Origin: Lachnospiraceae bacterium
GTDB taxonomy: Bacteria; Bacillota; Clostridia; Lachnospirales; Lachnospiraceae
Length of the DNA stretch: 64,000 bases
Assembly (NCBI GenBank): GCA_029099805.1
Contig: JAQXOR010000127.1
Span: forward strand, 17,849-81,848
Reading direction: 5' to 3'
Numbering within the stretch: the first letter of the stretch is position 1; each line of letters starts with the position of its first letter. Made by a program: the position numbers and the translations under genes. Below the pieces are notes generated by a model that saw nothing but the letters and a program-made list of their open reading frames with translations, was not told the origin of the DNA and made no database searches. Below are positions 1 to 9,371 of the stretch, in pieces.

Positions 1-1441
1 TCATGAGCTCACCCTTTAAGAACATCATCTTGTTCGTTGCTGCTTCGGCTACTACCTGACAGTCAATCACATCGGTCTGGTACATTCTGTATACTTCACC
101 GTCCTCCGGATCCATATAGATGTGCTGCTTATCAGTGTAACCATACCACTTCGGGTTTCTCTCAAGACGGAGTGCCTTATCGGTCTGATAGCTTACAAGG
201 CTGTACGGACCGTAGGACATTGTTGTCTCAACACTGGTGTTATAGGTAGTGGTAACAGAACCGTTTACCTCACTCTTGCATGCCTCATAGTACGGCTCAT
301 ATACAAGCCAGTTCGAGGTCAGGTGGTAGTAAAGGTTGAAGCCTGCCAGGGACTTGCCGAGAACTAGCGTAATCTTGTAGTCATCGTTCTTGAAAAGACC
401 AACATTCTCCCATGCATACTCATCATAGGTCTTGTTGAAGGAGATGTAGTAGCCAAGCTGCTCTCTGGTCTCGTTACCCCATACATCACTGTTTGTAAAC
501 GAGAAAAGTGCTGCAATCGTCTCATCCGTTACCGGTACATAATTGTCCTCATCTGCTGCTGCGGAAAGAACATTCCAGCAGCCCTCATTCGGAACATAGC
601 CTGCATCATGGTAACTAGAAAGGCTATTACCGCTCATCCATGCATACCCCTCAGCCAAACCAAAAAATGCGATTTCACCGTCTGCATTACGGTAAACGCC
701 GTCATCGCCCTTAACCAGCTCATCCAGGGCATACTTCATTGCATCACCGTCGGTGGAGTTTGCTACATAAACGGTACGTCCGCCGTAGAAATAATTCTCG
801 GCATTTGCAATACATAATGCACCGCTGAAGTAATCGGTTGCACGGTAGTTAATCATCTTCGGATCAAGCAACTGCTGCATGGAGTAGATATAGGTATCTG
901 CAGTAATCTTGGTGCCGTCTGCCCAGCATGCATCCTTATTTAACTCAATCTCATATGCATAGCCCTTGGTAGCACTTTCCGGAATACCGAACTCCGGATG
1001 CGCAGCCTTAACAGACTCCGTCACATCCACAGGGTCACTGGCAGCCATCTCCGGAATAATCTTGTAACCGCTGTAATTCTCCTTACCCTCTACGGCATGA
1101 AGTTCATCGTTGAATACGATGTTATAAAGACCGGAGCTGATGAAATCTGCAAGATATGCATCATCATTGGTCTCGTAGTCATGCGGATTCCAGTAAGCCG
1201 GAAGTGTGGATACACTGTCCTTGTACACATACTGTTTGGAGTTAAGATCCCATTCATTAATCTTGAGCTTCTGTACCGGGGTATCCCCCTGGGAATCTCC
1301 GGACTGATCATTACTTTGACTTGCTCCCTGTGTAGGAGTCGGGGTCGGTTTACCATCGTCATTTTTCTTACAACCGACAAGAGAAACCACCATCATCGAT
1401 GCAAGAAGAACAGACAATGCACGTTTAGAAAACTTTGTCAT
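1..1441 (-). CDS. Oligopeptide ABC transporter substrate-binding lipoprotein (SBP_bac_5 / OppA-like), 3' end cut by window edge
   Basis: Manual minus-strand translation from ATG at 1441: MTKFSKRALSVLLASMMVVSLVGCKKNDDGKPTPTPTQ...; lipobox LVGC, then YWNPHDYETNDDAYLADFISSGLY... and KDACWADGTKITADTYIYSMQQLLDP, typical of SBP family 5. Absent from the ORF track because it has no stop inside the window. Confidence 0.85.
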   Translation of the reverse strand, partial: MTKFSKRALSVLLASMMVVSLVGCKKNDDGKPTPTPTQGASQSNDQSGDSQGDTPVQKLKINEWDLNSKQYVYKDSVSTLPAYWNPHDYETNDDAYLADFISSGLYNIVFNDELHAVEGKENYSGYKIIPEMAASDPVDVTESVKAAHPEFGIPESATKGYAYEIELNKDACWADGTKITADTYIYSMQQLLDPKMINYRATDYFSGALCIANAENYFYGGRTVYVANSTDGDAMKYALDELVKGDDGVYRNADGEIAFFGLAEGYAWMSGNSLSSYHDAGYVPNEGCWNVLSAAADEDNYVPVTDETIAALFSFTNSDVWGNETREQLGYYISFNKTYDEYAWENVGLFKNDDYKITLVLGKSLAGFNLYYHLTSNWLVYEPYYEACKSEVNGSVTTTYNTSVETTMSYGPYSLVSYQTDKALRLERNPKWYGYTDKQHIYMDPEDGEVYRMYQTDVIDCQVVAEAATNKMMFLKGELM

Positions 1442-1533
1442 AAAATGTCCTCCTTTATCCTTTGCTCTTTGTAAATCTTATCGTACACCGTAGAAAAAAG
1501 CACACAATACATTTTCAAAAAGCACTGAATAGA

Positions 1534-1562
1534 ATTATATACGAAAGCACCATTCTTGTCAA
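1534..1562 (-). promoter_or_regulatory. Consensus housekeeping promoter TTGACA-17-TATAAT for the SBP gene
   Basis: Minus strand TTGACA (1562-1557), 17-nt spacer, TATAAT (1539-1534); -35 overlaps the mutS stop codon. Confidence 0.8.
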
Positions 1563-4231
1563 GTTTTTGTCAGCTTTTTCGCCTGCTCCTGCAGTTGATA
1601 CAACAGATTCAGCGCATCAATCGGCGTCATCATGGAAAGATTCAGCTCCGCCAGCGTCTTTGTAATACCGGCATCCTCGGATTCCTCGGTCCCGAACATC
1701 GTCATCTGACCGCTCATGGTATCCTTATCTGCCTTTGCCGACTTTGTTTTTGTAACCTGCTTTACTTCGATTTGAGACGCATTTTTCGTAATATCGCGCT
1801 CCGCCAGCTCGTCCGCAATCTCTCTTGCTCTTGCCAGCACCGTACCCGGCACTCCGGCAAGCTTTGCCACCTGAATCCCGTAGCTTTTGTCCGCTCCGCC
1901 CGGAATTATCTTACGCAAGAAAACAATGTCCTCTCCCTGTTCCTTCACGGCAATACAATAATTGTGTACGGAAGCAAGCTTTCCCTCCAGCTCCGTCAGC
2001 TCATGGTAATGGGTCGCAAAAAGTGCTTTGGCCCCGATGAGCTTCGGGTCCGCAATATGCTCTACTACCGCCCACGCAATACTGAGTCCGTCAAAGGTAC
2101 TCGTGCCTCTTCCGATTTCATCCAGAATCAAAAGACTGTTTCTCGTTGCATTCCGAAGAATATTCGCCACCTCGGTCATTTCCACCATAAAGGTACTTTG
2201 TCCGGAAGCAAGGTCATCCGATGCCCCGACACGGGTAAAAATACGGTCGCAGATACCGATATCCGCTTCTTTTGCCGGCACAAAGCTGCCAAGCTGTGCC
2301 ATCAGCACAATTAACGCCGTCTGGCGCATATAGGTGGACTTCCCCGCCATGTTCGGACCGGTAATCACAGCAATCCGTTTATCCTGATTGTCAAGATACG
2401 TATCATTTTCCACAAACATATCATTCGGAATCATCTGTTCCACAACCGGATGCCTGCCGCCGGTAATATTTATTACACCTTCCTTGTTAATGTGCGGACG
2501 CACAAAACGGTTCTTTTCCGCAACGGTAGCAAGGGAAGCAAACATATCGAGCCACGCAACTGCCTTTGCGGTCTGCTTAATGCGGATAACCTCTGCAGCG
2601 ACGGCATCACGCACCTCTGTAAACAAAGAATATTCCAATGAAAACAGCTTGTCCTCCGCTCCTAAAATATCCTCCTCAAGCTTCTTTAATTCCTCCGTGG
2701 TATATCGCTCCGCATTTGTCAGGGTCTGCTTTCTGATCCAGGTCTGCGGCACCAGATTCTGATAAGAGTTGGTGACTTCAAAATAATAGCCGAATACCCG
2801 GTTAAACTTAATCTTTAAATTCTTAATACCGGTAGCCTCACGCTCCCGTTCCTCTACCTCTGCAAGCCAGCCCTTACCCTCGGTCTTCGCAAGACGCAGA
2901 CGATCTACTTCTTCATTATAACCGCTCTTTATAATACTGCCTTCCTTTACGGTCAAAGGAGCATCCGGGTCAATGGAAGCTTCAATCAACTCGCTCAAAT
3001 CGGACAAGGTATCCAAATCCTCGTTAATCTTTTTCAAAAGCGGTGCCTCCAAATCGGAAAGCAGGGTCTTAATCGGAGGAAGCATGGACAGCGAAGTCTG
3101 GAACGCAAGCATATCTCTCGGATTGGCAGAGCGATATGTCACACGGCTTAATAACCGTTCCAAATCATAGACGGCATTTAAGTACTCTCTTAGCTCTGCT
3201 CTCGTAATTCCGTTTTCCTTTAATTCCTCAACCGCCGTCAGACGGTCATTAATCTCCTCCTTTTCCAAAAGCGGCTGTTCAATACAGCTGCGAAGAAGTC
3301 TTGCTCCCATCGCAGTTTTTGTCTTATCCAACACCCAGAGCAGAGAACCTCTTTTCTGTTTTTCCCGAAGCGTTTCCGTCAGCTCCAGATTTCTTCTGGT
3401 GCTGCTGTCCAATATCATGTACTTTCCGGTCACATAAGTCTGAAGTGCAGTGATATGCTCCATCGATGTCTTCTGCGTCTCCTTCAGATACTGCATCACC
3501 GCTCCGGCAGCAATGCCTCCGAGCGGAAAATCCGTAAGTCCCAGACCGGCTAACGTCCCCACTTTAAAATGAGTCATCAGTGCACGTGCACAGGCTTCTC
3601 CGTCAAAGAAACGCTCCTCCAGGACTTCTGCCGCCATGTGATATCTGCTCTTAAACTCTTCTAAATCAACTCCGCTCATACAAAAAGCAGCATTAGAAAT
3701 AAGCTCGGAAGGAGCAAATTTCGTAATTTCATCAATTACCTTTCTGGCCTCATCCACCTCAGTAACATAATAATCACCGGTCGTAACATCAACCGCAGAA
3801 ATTCCGAAGGCATCCCCGCTGTAATAAATCCCCATCAGATAATTATTCTTACCTTCGTCCAAATTTTGCGTATTTAAGTTTGTCCCCGGTGTTACCACGC
3901 GGATTACCTCACGCTTTACGATCCCCTTTGCAAGCTTCGGGTCCTCTACCTGCTCGCAGATTGCCACACGGTATCCCTTTGCCACCAGACGGTTTATGTA
4001 AGTATCGGCAGCATGAAACGGTACACCGCACATCGGTGCACGTTCCGGAAGGCCACAGCTTTTCCCGGTCAGGGTAAGCTCCAGCTCTCTGGAAACCTTT
4101 ACCGCGTCCTCAAAAAACATTTCATAAAAGTCACCCAGTCTGTAAAATAAAATGCAATCGCCGTAAGCATCCTTCATTTCCAAATAATGCTGCATCATCG
4201 GCGTAACCTGCTCATAAATTTCCTTATCCAT
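1559..4231 (-). CDS. mutS: DNA mismatch repair protein MutS
   Basis: Full-length MutS: MMQHYLEMKDAYGDCILFYRLGDFYEMFFEDA, Walker A TGPNMAGKSTYMRQ, DEIGRGTSTFDG. Confidence 0.97.
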   Translation of the reverse strand: MDKEIYEQVTPMMQHYLEMKDAYGDCILFYRLGDFYEMFFEDAVKVSRELELTLTGKSCGLPERAPMCGVPFHAADTYINRLVAKGYRVAICEQVEDPKLAKGIVKREVIRVVTPGTNLNTQNLDEGKNNYLMGIYYSGDAFGISAVDVTTGDYYVTEVDEARKVIDEITKFAPSELISNAAFCMSGVDLEEFKSRYHMAAEVLEERFFDGEACARALMTHFKVGTLAGLGLTDFPLGGIAAGAVMQYLKETQKTSMEHITALQTYVTGKYMILDSSTRRNLELTETLREKQKRGSLLWVLDKTKTAMGARLLRSCIEQPLLEKEEINDRLTAVEELKENGITRAELREYLNAVYDLERLLSRVTYRSANPRDMLAFQTSLSMLPPIKTLLSDLEAPLLKKINEDLDTLSDLSELIEASIDPDAPLTVKEGSIIKSGYNEEVDRLRLAKTEGKGWLAEVEEREREATGIKNLKIKFNRVFGYYFEVTNSYQNLVPQTWIRKQTLTNAERYTTEELKKLEEDILGAEDKLFSLEYSLFTEVRDAVAAEVIRIKQTAKAVAWLDMFASLATVAEKNRFVRPHINKEGVINITGGRHPVVEQMIPNDMFVENDTYLDNQDKRIAVITGPNMAGKSTYMRQTALIVLMAQLGSFVPAKEADIGICDRIFTRVGASDDLASGQSTFMVEMTEVANILRNATRNSLLILDEIGRGTSTFDGLSIAWAVVEHIADPKLIGAKALFATHYHELTELEGKLASVHNYCIAVKEQGEDIVFLRKIIPGGADKSYGIQVAKLAGVPGTVLARAREIADELAERDITKNASQIEVKQVTKTKSAKADKDTMSGQMTMFGTEESEDAGITKTLAELNLSMMTPIDALNLLYQLQEQAKKLTKT

Positions 4232-4240
4232 TTTGTCTCC

Positions 4241-4729
4241 TTAGTCCTCCAGACCTTCATCAACCATCAGAACAGCTCCGTCGGCAGCAGTGGTGGCAAG
4301 CTCATCACACCGCTCGTTCTGCGGGTGTCCCGCATGGCCCTTTACCCAGAAAAACTGTACTTTATGGGGCTCCATTGCCAGAAGCAGCCGTTTCCAAAGG
4401 TCCACATTTTTCACAGGCTCATTTTTTCCGCGTTTCCAGCCCTTTTTCATCCAGCCTTCCAGCCAGTGTTCGTTAAACGCCTTTACCAGATACTGGGAGT
4501 CGGAATACACCTCCACCTCACAGGGCTTTGTTAACGCCTCAAAGCCGACAATTGCAGCCATCAGCTCCATGCGGTTATTCGTCGTCCGTACATAGCCGCC
4601 GGAATATTCTCTCAAATGCTCCGTACCATCCTTCATGATACAGGAAAGCACTGTTCCGTACCCTCCCGGACCGTCCGGGTTTCCTCTTGCCGCTCCGTCC
4701 GTATACATTGTTACCTTCATCATTTCCAT
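4241..4729 (-). CDS. rnhA: Ribonuclease HI
   Basis: MYTDGAARGNPDGPGGYG, NRMELMA, YSDSQYLVKAF, VKGHAGHPQNERCDELA. Confidence 0.93.
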   Translation of the reverse strand: MEMMKVTMYTDGAARGNPDGPGGYGTVLSCIMKDGTEHLREYSGGYVRTTNNRMELMAAIVGFEALTKPCEVEVYSDSQYLVKAFNEHWLEGWMKKGWKRGKNEPVKNVDLWKRLLLAMEPHKVQFFWVKGHAGHPQNERCDELATTAADGAVLMVDEGLED

Positions 4730-6471
4730 TCCCCCGTTTTCAGAAAATGCTCTGCCGAAGCCTCGGCGCGTTCAATTACCTCATCCGGATACCCTAACAT
4801 CCGAAGAAGCTTAATCGCATTCCGGGAGGTAGCCCTTCCCTCATGCAACAAATAATCAAACTCAACCTGATGATTCGTCACTGTTTCTTCAAAATGATAA
4901 TTGTCACAGCCCTGCTCCAAAAGATACGTCAATTCAATATCGTGGGTAGCCGCAAAACAGATGGTACGTTCTCCTGCAAGACCTGCAAGCACCTCTCTTG
5001 ATGCCGCAATCCGTTCTACCGTATTCGTTCCGCGAAGCACCTCATCCACAAAGCATAACGTACAGACCGGCGCCTTTGCCGCCTCAAACATACGCTTTAG
5101 GGACTTTATCTCCACAATAAAATAGCTTTCGCTCTCCTGCATATTGTCACGAAGTGCCATAGAGGACAAAATCTGAAAATAAGAAGCACGGTAAGAGCCT
5201 GCCGGGACAGTATGAATCGTCTGGGCAAGTAAAGCTCCGATTGCCACAGATTTTAAAAAGGTCGATTTTCCGGAGGCATTGGAGCCGGTAAGCAGTACAC
5301 TCCGGTTTGTCCGGATAGAATTCTTAACCGGATGCTCAAGCAGCGGGTGATAAAGTTCCTCTGCCTCATAATAAGGTACCGGAATTACCCCCGTATCCCT
5401 TCCCTTATCCGACGGTGTGTGAACCTGTTCCCACTCCGGATTGGGAAGGCTGTCTGAAAGAAGCTCCGGTACACAGTATCCATCCTCTCCAAGAAAGGCA
5501 CGGAACGATGCAACCGAACAAAGGGCATCCAGATATCCTACCGTTTCATACAGCTGATTCAAATCAGCGACATGCTTATCATAAATCTTAAGCATCGAAT
5601 TAAATTTTATCAGGTCAATATGAAACAGCATCCGCAGGTATGAGACCAGCATATCCATCATATCGCCGGTTGGCTTTCTGCTTCCGATAATCCAAAAATT
5701 ACGCTTAAATGATTGAAAATGCCTGTTCAGGGATTTCATACGCTCCGTATAAAGCGAAAGCTCGGGAACCGCAAGCTTTGCCATATCTTCTGTCGCATAT
5801 AAAAGCCGGATAAGATACGTAACCGTACTTAAATAAGCATCCAGCTCACCCTTTCGTTTCATATAAGAGGTAAGATTCCAGATAATTACCGCGCAGGTAG
5901 CAACAATTCCAACCGAAGGCATCAGAAAAGCAGAAACAACAGCCGCCGCCAACATAATAACAGCAAGATAATGCGGCAGATTCGACTCACGCTTTATATT
6001 CTTAATATAGTTCATACACTCGTACACAGACAGCTTACTGTTCTTTCCTATCTGATACAGCGCCTCCTGCACATCAACACGCATTTCCTCGTTATTCTGA
6101 AAAAAGGAAATCAGCCGTTCACGTTCCTCCATCTCCTCTGCAGAAAACTGAGGCTGATGAAGCATCGCATAGAGATATTCCTCTCCCATTGCACTCACGG
6201 TGCGGTTCATTACCATAAACAGTTCGTCTAACTCCAGGTCATTCCAGGTAATCGAATCTATGTCACATGCATCCCTTTTTATTGCCTCATAATAGCTTAA
6301 TAAGGACTTCATCTTTTCCGGCGTATACTCCTGTTCGGAAACCGTGCCGAATTCTTCGCGAAGTCTTTGTCTGACGACTCGTCTGTACTTCTTCTTATCG
6401 TAAATCCCCTTCCCTACAAGAAAAAGAACAACTGTTACTCCAATCACAAGATATTCCATATGGTTCCTCAC
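4720..6471 (-). CDS. Membrane-associated MutS-family ATPase (MutS domain V protein)
   Basis: N-terminal TM (YLVIGVTVVLFLVGKGIY), second hydrophobic segment (YLAVIMLAAAVVSAFLMPSVGIVATCAVIIW), C-terminal MutS ATPase with GSNASGKSTFLKSV and FVDEVLRGTNTVER; no mismatch-recognition domain seen. Confidence 0.85.
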   Translation of the reverse strand: MRNHMEYLVIGVTVVLFLVGKGIYDKKKYRRVVRQRLREEFGTVSEQEYTPEKMKSLLSYYEAIKRDACDIDSITWNDLELDELFMVMNRTVSAMGEEYLYAMLHQPQFSAEEMEERERLISFFQNNEEMRVDVQEALYQIGKNSKLSVYECMNYIKNIKRESNLPHYLAVIMLAAAVVSAFLMPSVGIVATCAVIIWNLTSYMKRKGELDAYLSTVTYLIRLLYATEDMAKLAVPELSLYTERMKSLNRHFQSFKRNFWIIGSRKPTGDMMDMLVSYLRMLFHIDLIKFNSMLKIYDKHVADLNQLYETVGYLDALCSVASFRAFLGEDGYCVPELLSDSLPNPEWEQVHTPSDKGRDTGVIPVPYYEAEELYHPLLEHPVKNSIRTNRSVLLTGSNASGKSTFLKSVAIGALLAQTIHTVPAGSYRASYFQILSSMALRDNMQESESYFIVEIKSLKRMFEAAKAPVCTLCFVDEVLRGTNTVERIAASREVLAGLAGERTICFAATHDIELTYLLEQGCDNYHFEETVTNHQVEFDYLLHEGRATSRNAIKLLRMLGYPDEVIERAEASAEHFLKTGEWK

Positions 6472-6544
6472 TTTTTCATAGAATTATACAAGATAAAGTA
6501 TAGTCAGATGGAAATGAAAAGTCAAGGAATTACCTAAAAAAATA

Positions 6545-6574
6545 CCGCGCACTGTATTTACATACAATGCGCGG
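6545..6574 (-). terminator. Intrinsic terminator downstream of the NlpC/P60 gene
   Basis: Minus strand CCGCGCATTGTAT-GTAA-ATACAGTGCGCGG followed by TATTTTTTT. Confidence 0.85.
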
Positions 6575-6595
6575 CTATTCGGATACCTTCTCGCA

Positions 6596-7678
6596 TTAAT
6601 CCCAAATTACTCTTGCGTACTTGTATACGGTACGATAGTTTACATTAGAAATCTCTACGCCGTTATTTGCATGGATAATCTTACCGTTTCCGATATAGAT
6701 TGCCACATGGTCTACCACTCCGGTTCTCAAATTGTGATAAAATACCAAATCGCCGGCCTTTGCTTCCGATCTGGAAATCATACTATACGTTCTTGCCATC
6801 TCTCTCGAAGTACGTGGCATAGAAGCACCGTAACCAAACTGCGTAAATACCTGCTTTACGAAACCGGAACAGTCCACACCTCTTGATAAGCTGTTACCGC
6901 CCCATACATAAGGAGTACCGAGATACTTCATGGCAAAATCAATCATATTGGTACGAAGCTGGGACACCCCGTCACCGTAGCTGCTGCTTTCTACTGCTTC
7001 CTTATACTTATACGCAACCGTAACAAACTCGGAGCTGACATATGCCTCAACGTTCTTCTCTGCATCGTTGTTCCACTCAATCTGAACAAAGGTCTTTGCT
7101 TCCGGGTCATTCTTACTGATTACAACCTCTTTTACAACCTTAAAGCTCTCGCCGCCTTTTACCTTTGCGATTATATTATCGGCTGTCGTATCCGGAGTGG
7201 AACGGACATTCAGATTGACAATTCCCCTGTTTACCGTTGCTGTCAAGGTTCCAAGACTCTCTGCAAGCTTTACGGCCTCATTGCCCATAATAAGGTACTC
7301 CGTAGAGCAATATCCCTTTACACTGCCGGAGGTAATCTTTGCCCAGCCGTTCTCTACAGACTCTATAATACAATGTGCATTTTTACCAAGCTTGCCGATA
7401 CGGGAATAGTTGGTTCCCGGACCGCTTCTGACATTTAATGCATCTGTAACATTTGCAAATGCAATCCCTTCCGGAACTTCAACCTTAGAAAAAAGCTCAG
7501 TTGTATCGTCTTTATTTTCCTCTGCAGCCACCGTAAAAAAGTCACTGGATACCACAGAAAACCCGCCAAGCGCATTACCGCCGGTAACAACCGCAGCTTG
7601 TGCTGTTGCAGCGACTCCGGATAAGGATATCACTGTACCAAAAAACAAAGCAAGCACTGCTCCATGCTTCACTCTCAT
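6596..7678 (-). CDS. Secreted SH3b-domain NlpC/P60 peptidoglycan hydrolase
   Basis: Signal peptide; two SH3b repeats (ALNVRSGPGTNYSRIGKL; LNVRSTPDTTADNIIAKV); NlpC/P60 catalytic motifs RGVDCSGFVKQVF, DHVAIYIGNG, IIHANN. Start taken at MRVKHGAV. Confidence 0.93.
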   Translation of the reverse strand: MRVKHGAVLALFFGTVISLSGVAATAQAAVVTGGNALGGFSVVSSDFFTVAAEENKDDTTELFSKVEVPEGIAFANVTDALNVRSGPGTNYSRIGKLGKNAHCIIESVENGWAKITSGSVKGYCSTEYLIMGNEAVKLAESLGTLTATVNRGIVNLNVRSTPDTTADNIIAKVKGGESFKVVKEVVISKNDPEAKTFVQIEWNNDAEKNVEAYVSSEFVTVAYKYKEAVESSSYGDGVSQLRTNMIDFAMKYLGTPYVWGGNSLSRGVDCSGFVKQVFTQFGYGASMPRTSREMARTYSMISRSEAKAGDLVFYHNLRTGVVDHVAIYIGNGKIIHANNGVEISNVNYRTVYKYARVIWD

Positions 7679-7836
7679 CAAAAGTACCTCCAAACTTACA
7701 ATCTATACAAATGTTACATAATTGTTAAATTTTATTACACGGCTAATTATAGCAAGACTGTATGTTATTGTCAATATTGTAATGAAATATTTTTTATCTT
7801 TGCGGTACTTTTAGACATATTTGCCAAAAAAACGAC

Positions 7837-9312
7837 TCAGATAATGAAACATATTACGCCACCGTTACTTTCATTTATTATTTTTTCAATCGACTCCTGT
7901 AGTTTTGTCTGACATTCTTCATTAATATTTCCGATTTTTGCGTTTACTCCTTCTTCCACCAGCTTATCAACTGTCTTTCCGAAAATACTTGCGGCACGGA
8001 GTCCTTCTTCTCCCTGCTCTCCCTGCTTTTCCATATAGGCAATCAAATCCTTCGCCTGCTCTTCACTTCCTACAATCGGCGCAATCTCCGTCACGATATC
8101 TGCCTGTATCATATGAATTGACGGCGCTGTCGCCCGTATTTTTACCCCGAATTTTCCGCCCTGCCTGATAAGCTCCGGTGTCGAAATTTTGATTTGACCT
8201 GCTTCCGGCAAAACTACACCGTAGCCTTTCCCTTCTACCTCTTCGCATGCCACAGCGATTTTCTCATACTCCTTGCGCCGGTTTGCAAGTTCTTTCAGCA
8301 CCTGATAAAACCGATGCTCCCCGGTTACATCGCAGCCAAGTAATTCACTTAACATTTGATAGTAATATTCCCGCTTCGGCTTCAGGCTATACTCCACCCT
8401 GCCGTTTTCCATTGATACGACGGCGGGTAAAATGCGTTCAAAATATGTACCGGACGGGAAGTCCTTCTGTTCTCTGACATCACGTATTCTGCGATTTCGC
8501 AACAATAACGTTTTGGCATGCTCCATTGCTTCCTTTTTGATTTCACTCGTATTATCCAGAAGCTCCACCCATTTCGGCAGATGAAACATCATCTCACTGA
8601 CCGGGAATGCCGCAAGTAATTCTTCTAAAATACCGGTAAGCTCTGTTCTTCCGAGCCTTGTACAATCCGTCGGTAAAACAGTTACATCATAACGTTCTGA
8701 TAATGTGCGTGCTAGCGTTTCGGTCTCTGCCGCCCGTGGTCTGGCAGAGTTTAATAAAACAATAAACGGCTTTCCGAGACGCTTCAGTTCGTTAATGGTT
8801 CGTTCCTCCGGTGCCTCATAGTTTTCTCTGGTAAGCTCCCCAAAGCTTCCGTCCGCTGTAACCAGAACGCCTACCGTAGAATGTTCTTTTATTACCTTTC
8901 CCGTACCGATTTCCGCCGCCTTGGTAAACGGTATTTCACTGTCCGACCAGGGAGTTTTAATCATCCGTTCCTTTTCTCCCTCCATATGACCGGCCGCCCC
9001 CTCTACCATATAGCCGACACAATCAATCAGACGAATCTTTACACCGGTTCCGTCCGGAAACGTAAGCTTTGCAGCCTCCTTCGGAATGAATTTCGGCTCG
9101 GTAGTCATGATGGTACGCCCCTGTGCCGACTGCGGCAATTCATCGGTTGCCCTTATTTTTTCTGCCTCTTCCGTCATAACCGGAAGCACCATTTCGTCCA
9201 TAAAATGCTTGATAAATGTTGATTTTCCGGTTCTCACCGGCCCAACCACTCCTATGTAAATCTCTCCGCCGGTTCGCAGCCTCATGTCTTTGTATAAATC
9301 AAACGTTTCCAT
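7837..9312 (-). CDS. spoIVA: Stage IV sporulation protein A
   Basis: METFDLYKDMRLRTGGEIYIGVVGPVRTGKSTFIKHFMDEMVLP and C-terminal GGVICFII. Start set at ATG 9312, not the track's 9375, from SD position and homologous N-terminus. Confidence 0.96.
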   Translation of the reverse strand: METFDLYKDMRLRTGGEIYIGVVGPVRTGKSTFIKHFMDEMVLPVMTEEAEKIRATDELPQSAQGRTIMTTEPKFIPKEAAKLTFPDGTGVKIRLIDCVGYMVEGAAGHMEGEKERMIKTPWSDSEIPFTKAAEIGTGKVIKEHSTVGVLVTADGSFGELTRENYEAPEERTINELKRLGKPFIVLLNSARPRAAETETLARTLSERYDVTVLPTDCTRLGRTELTGILEELLAAFPVSEMMFHLPKWVELLDNTSEIKKEAMEHAKTLLLRNRRIRDVREQKDFPSGTYFERILPAVVSMENGRVEYSLKPKREYYYQMLSELLGCDVTGEHRFYQVLKELANRRKEYEKIAVACEEVEGKGYGVVLPEAGQIKISTPELIRQGGKFGVKIRATAPSIHMIQADIVTEIAPIVGSEEQAKDLIAYMEKQGEQGEEGLRAASIFGKTVDKLVEEGVNAKIGNINEECQTKLQESIEKIINESNGGVICFII

Positions 9313-9316
9313 AAAA

Positions 9317-9362
9317 AAATCCCCCTCGGCTCTGCTGTTACAGTATATGCCGCAGGGGATTT
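9317..9362 (-). promoter_or_regulatory. Terminator-like hairpin sequestering the spoIVA SD
   Basis: Minus strand AAATCCCCTGCGGC-N18-GCCGAGGGGGATTTTTTTATG: 13 of 14 positions pair, followed by T's; SD GAGGGGG lies in the 3' arm, 8 nt from ATG. Confidence 0.75.
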
Positions 9363-9371
9363 CATTTATTC
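9342..9371 (-). promoter_or_regulatory. Candidate sigma-E promoter for spoIVA
   Basis: Minus strand GAATAAA (9371-9365), 15-nt spacer, CATATACT (9349-9342); fits the B. subtilis sigma-E pattern (ATA core / CATAYANT) from memory. Confidence 0.6.

Noticed and set aside
998-1474. 158-aa plus-strand ORF near the left edge
   Set aside because: Antisense to the OppA-like lipoprotein that runs off the edge; the real gene is missing from the track only because its stop is outside.
1556-2314. 252-aa plus-strand ORF opposite mutS, and many similar plus-strand ORFs through the window
   Set aside because: Antisense to clearly conserved minus-strand genes, with Cys/His/Arg-rich low-complexity translations and no family motifs; treated as shadow ORFs.
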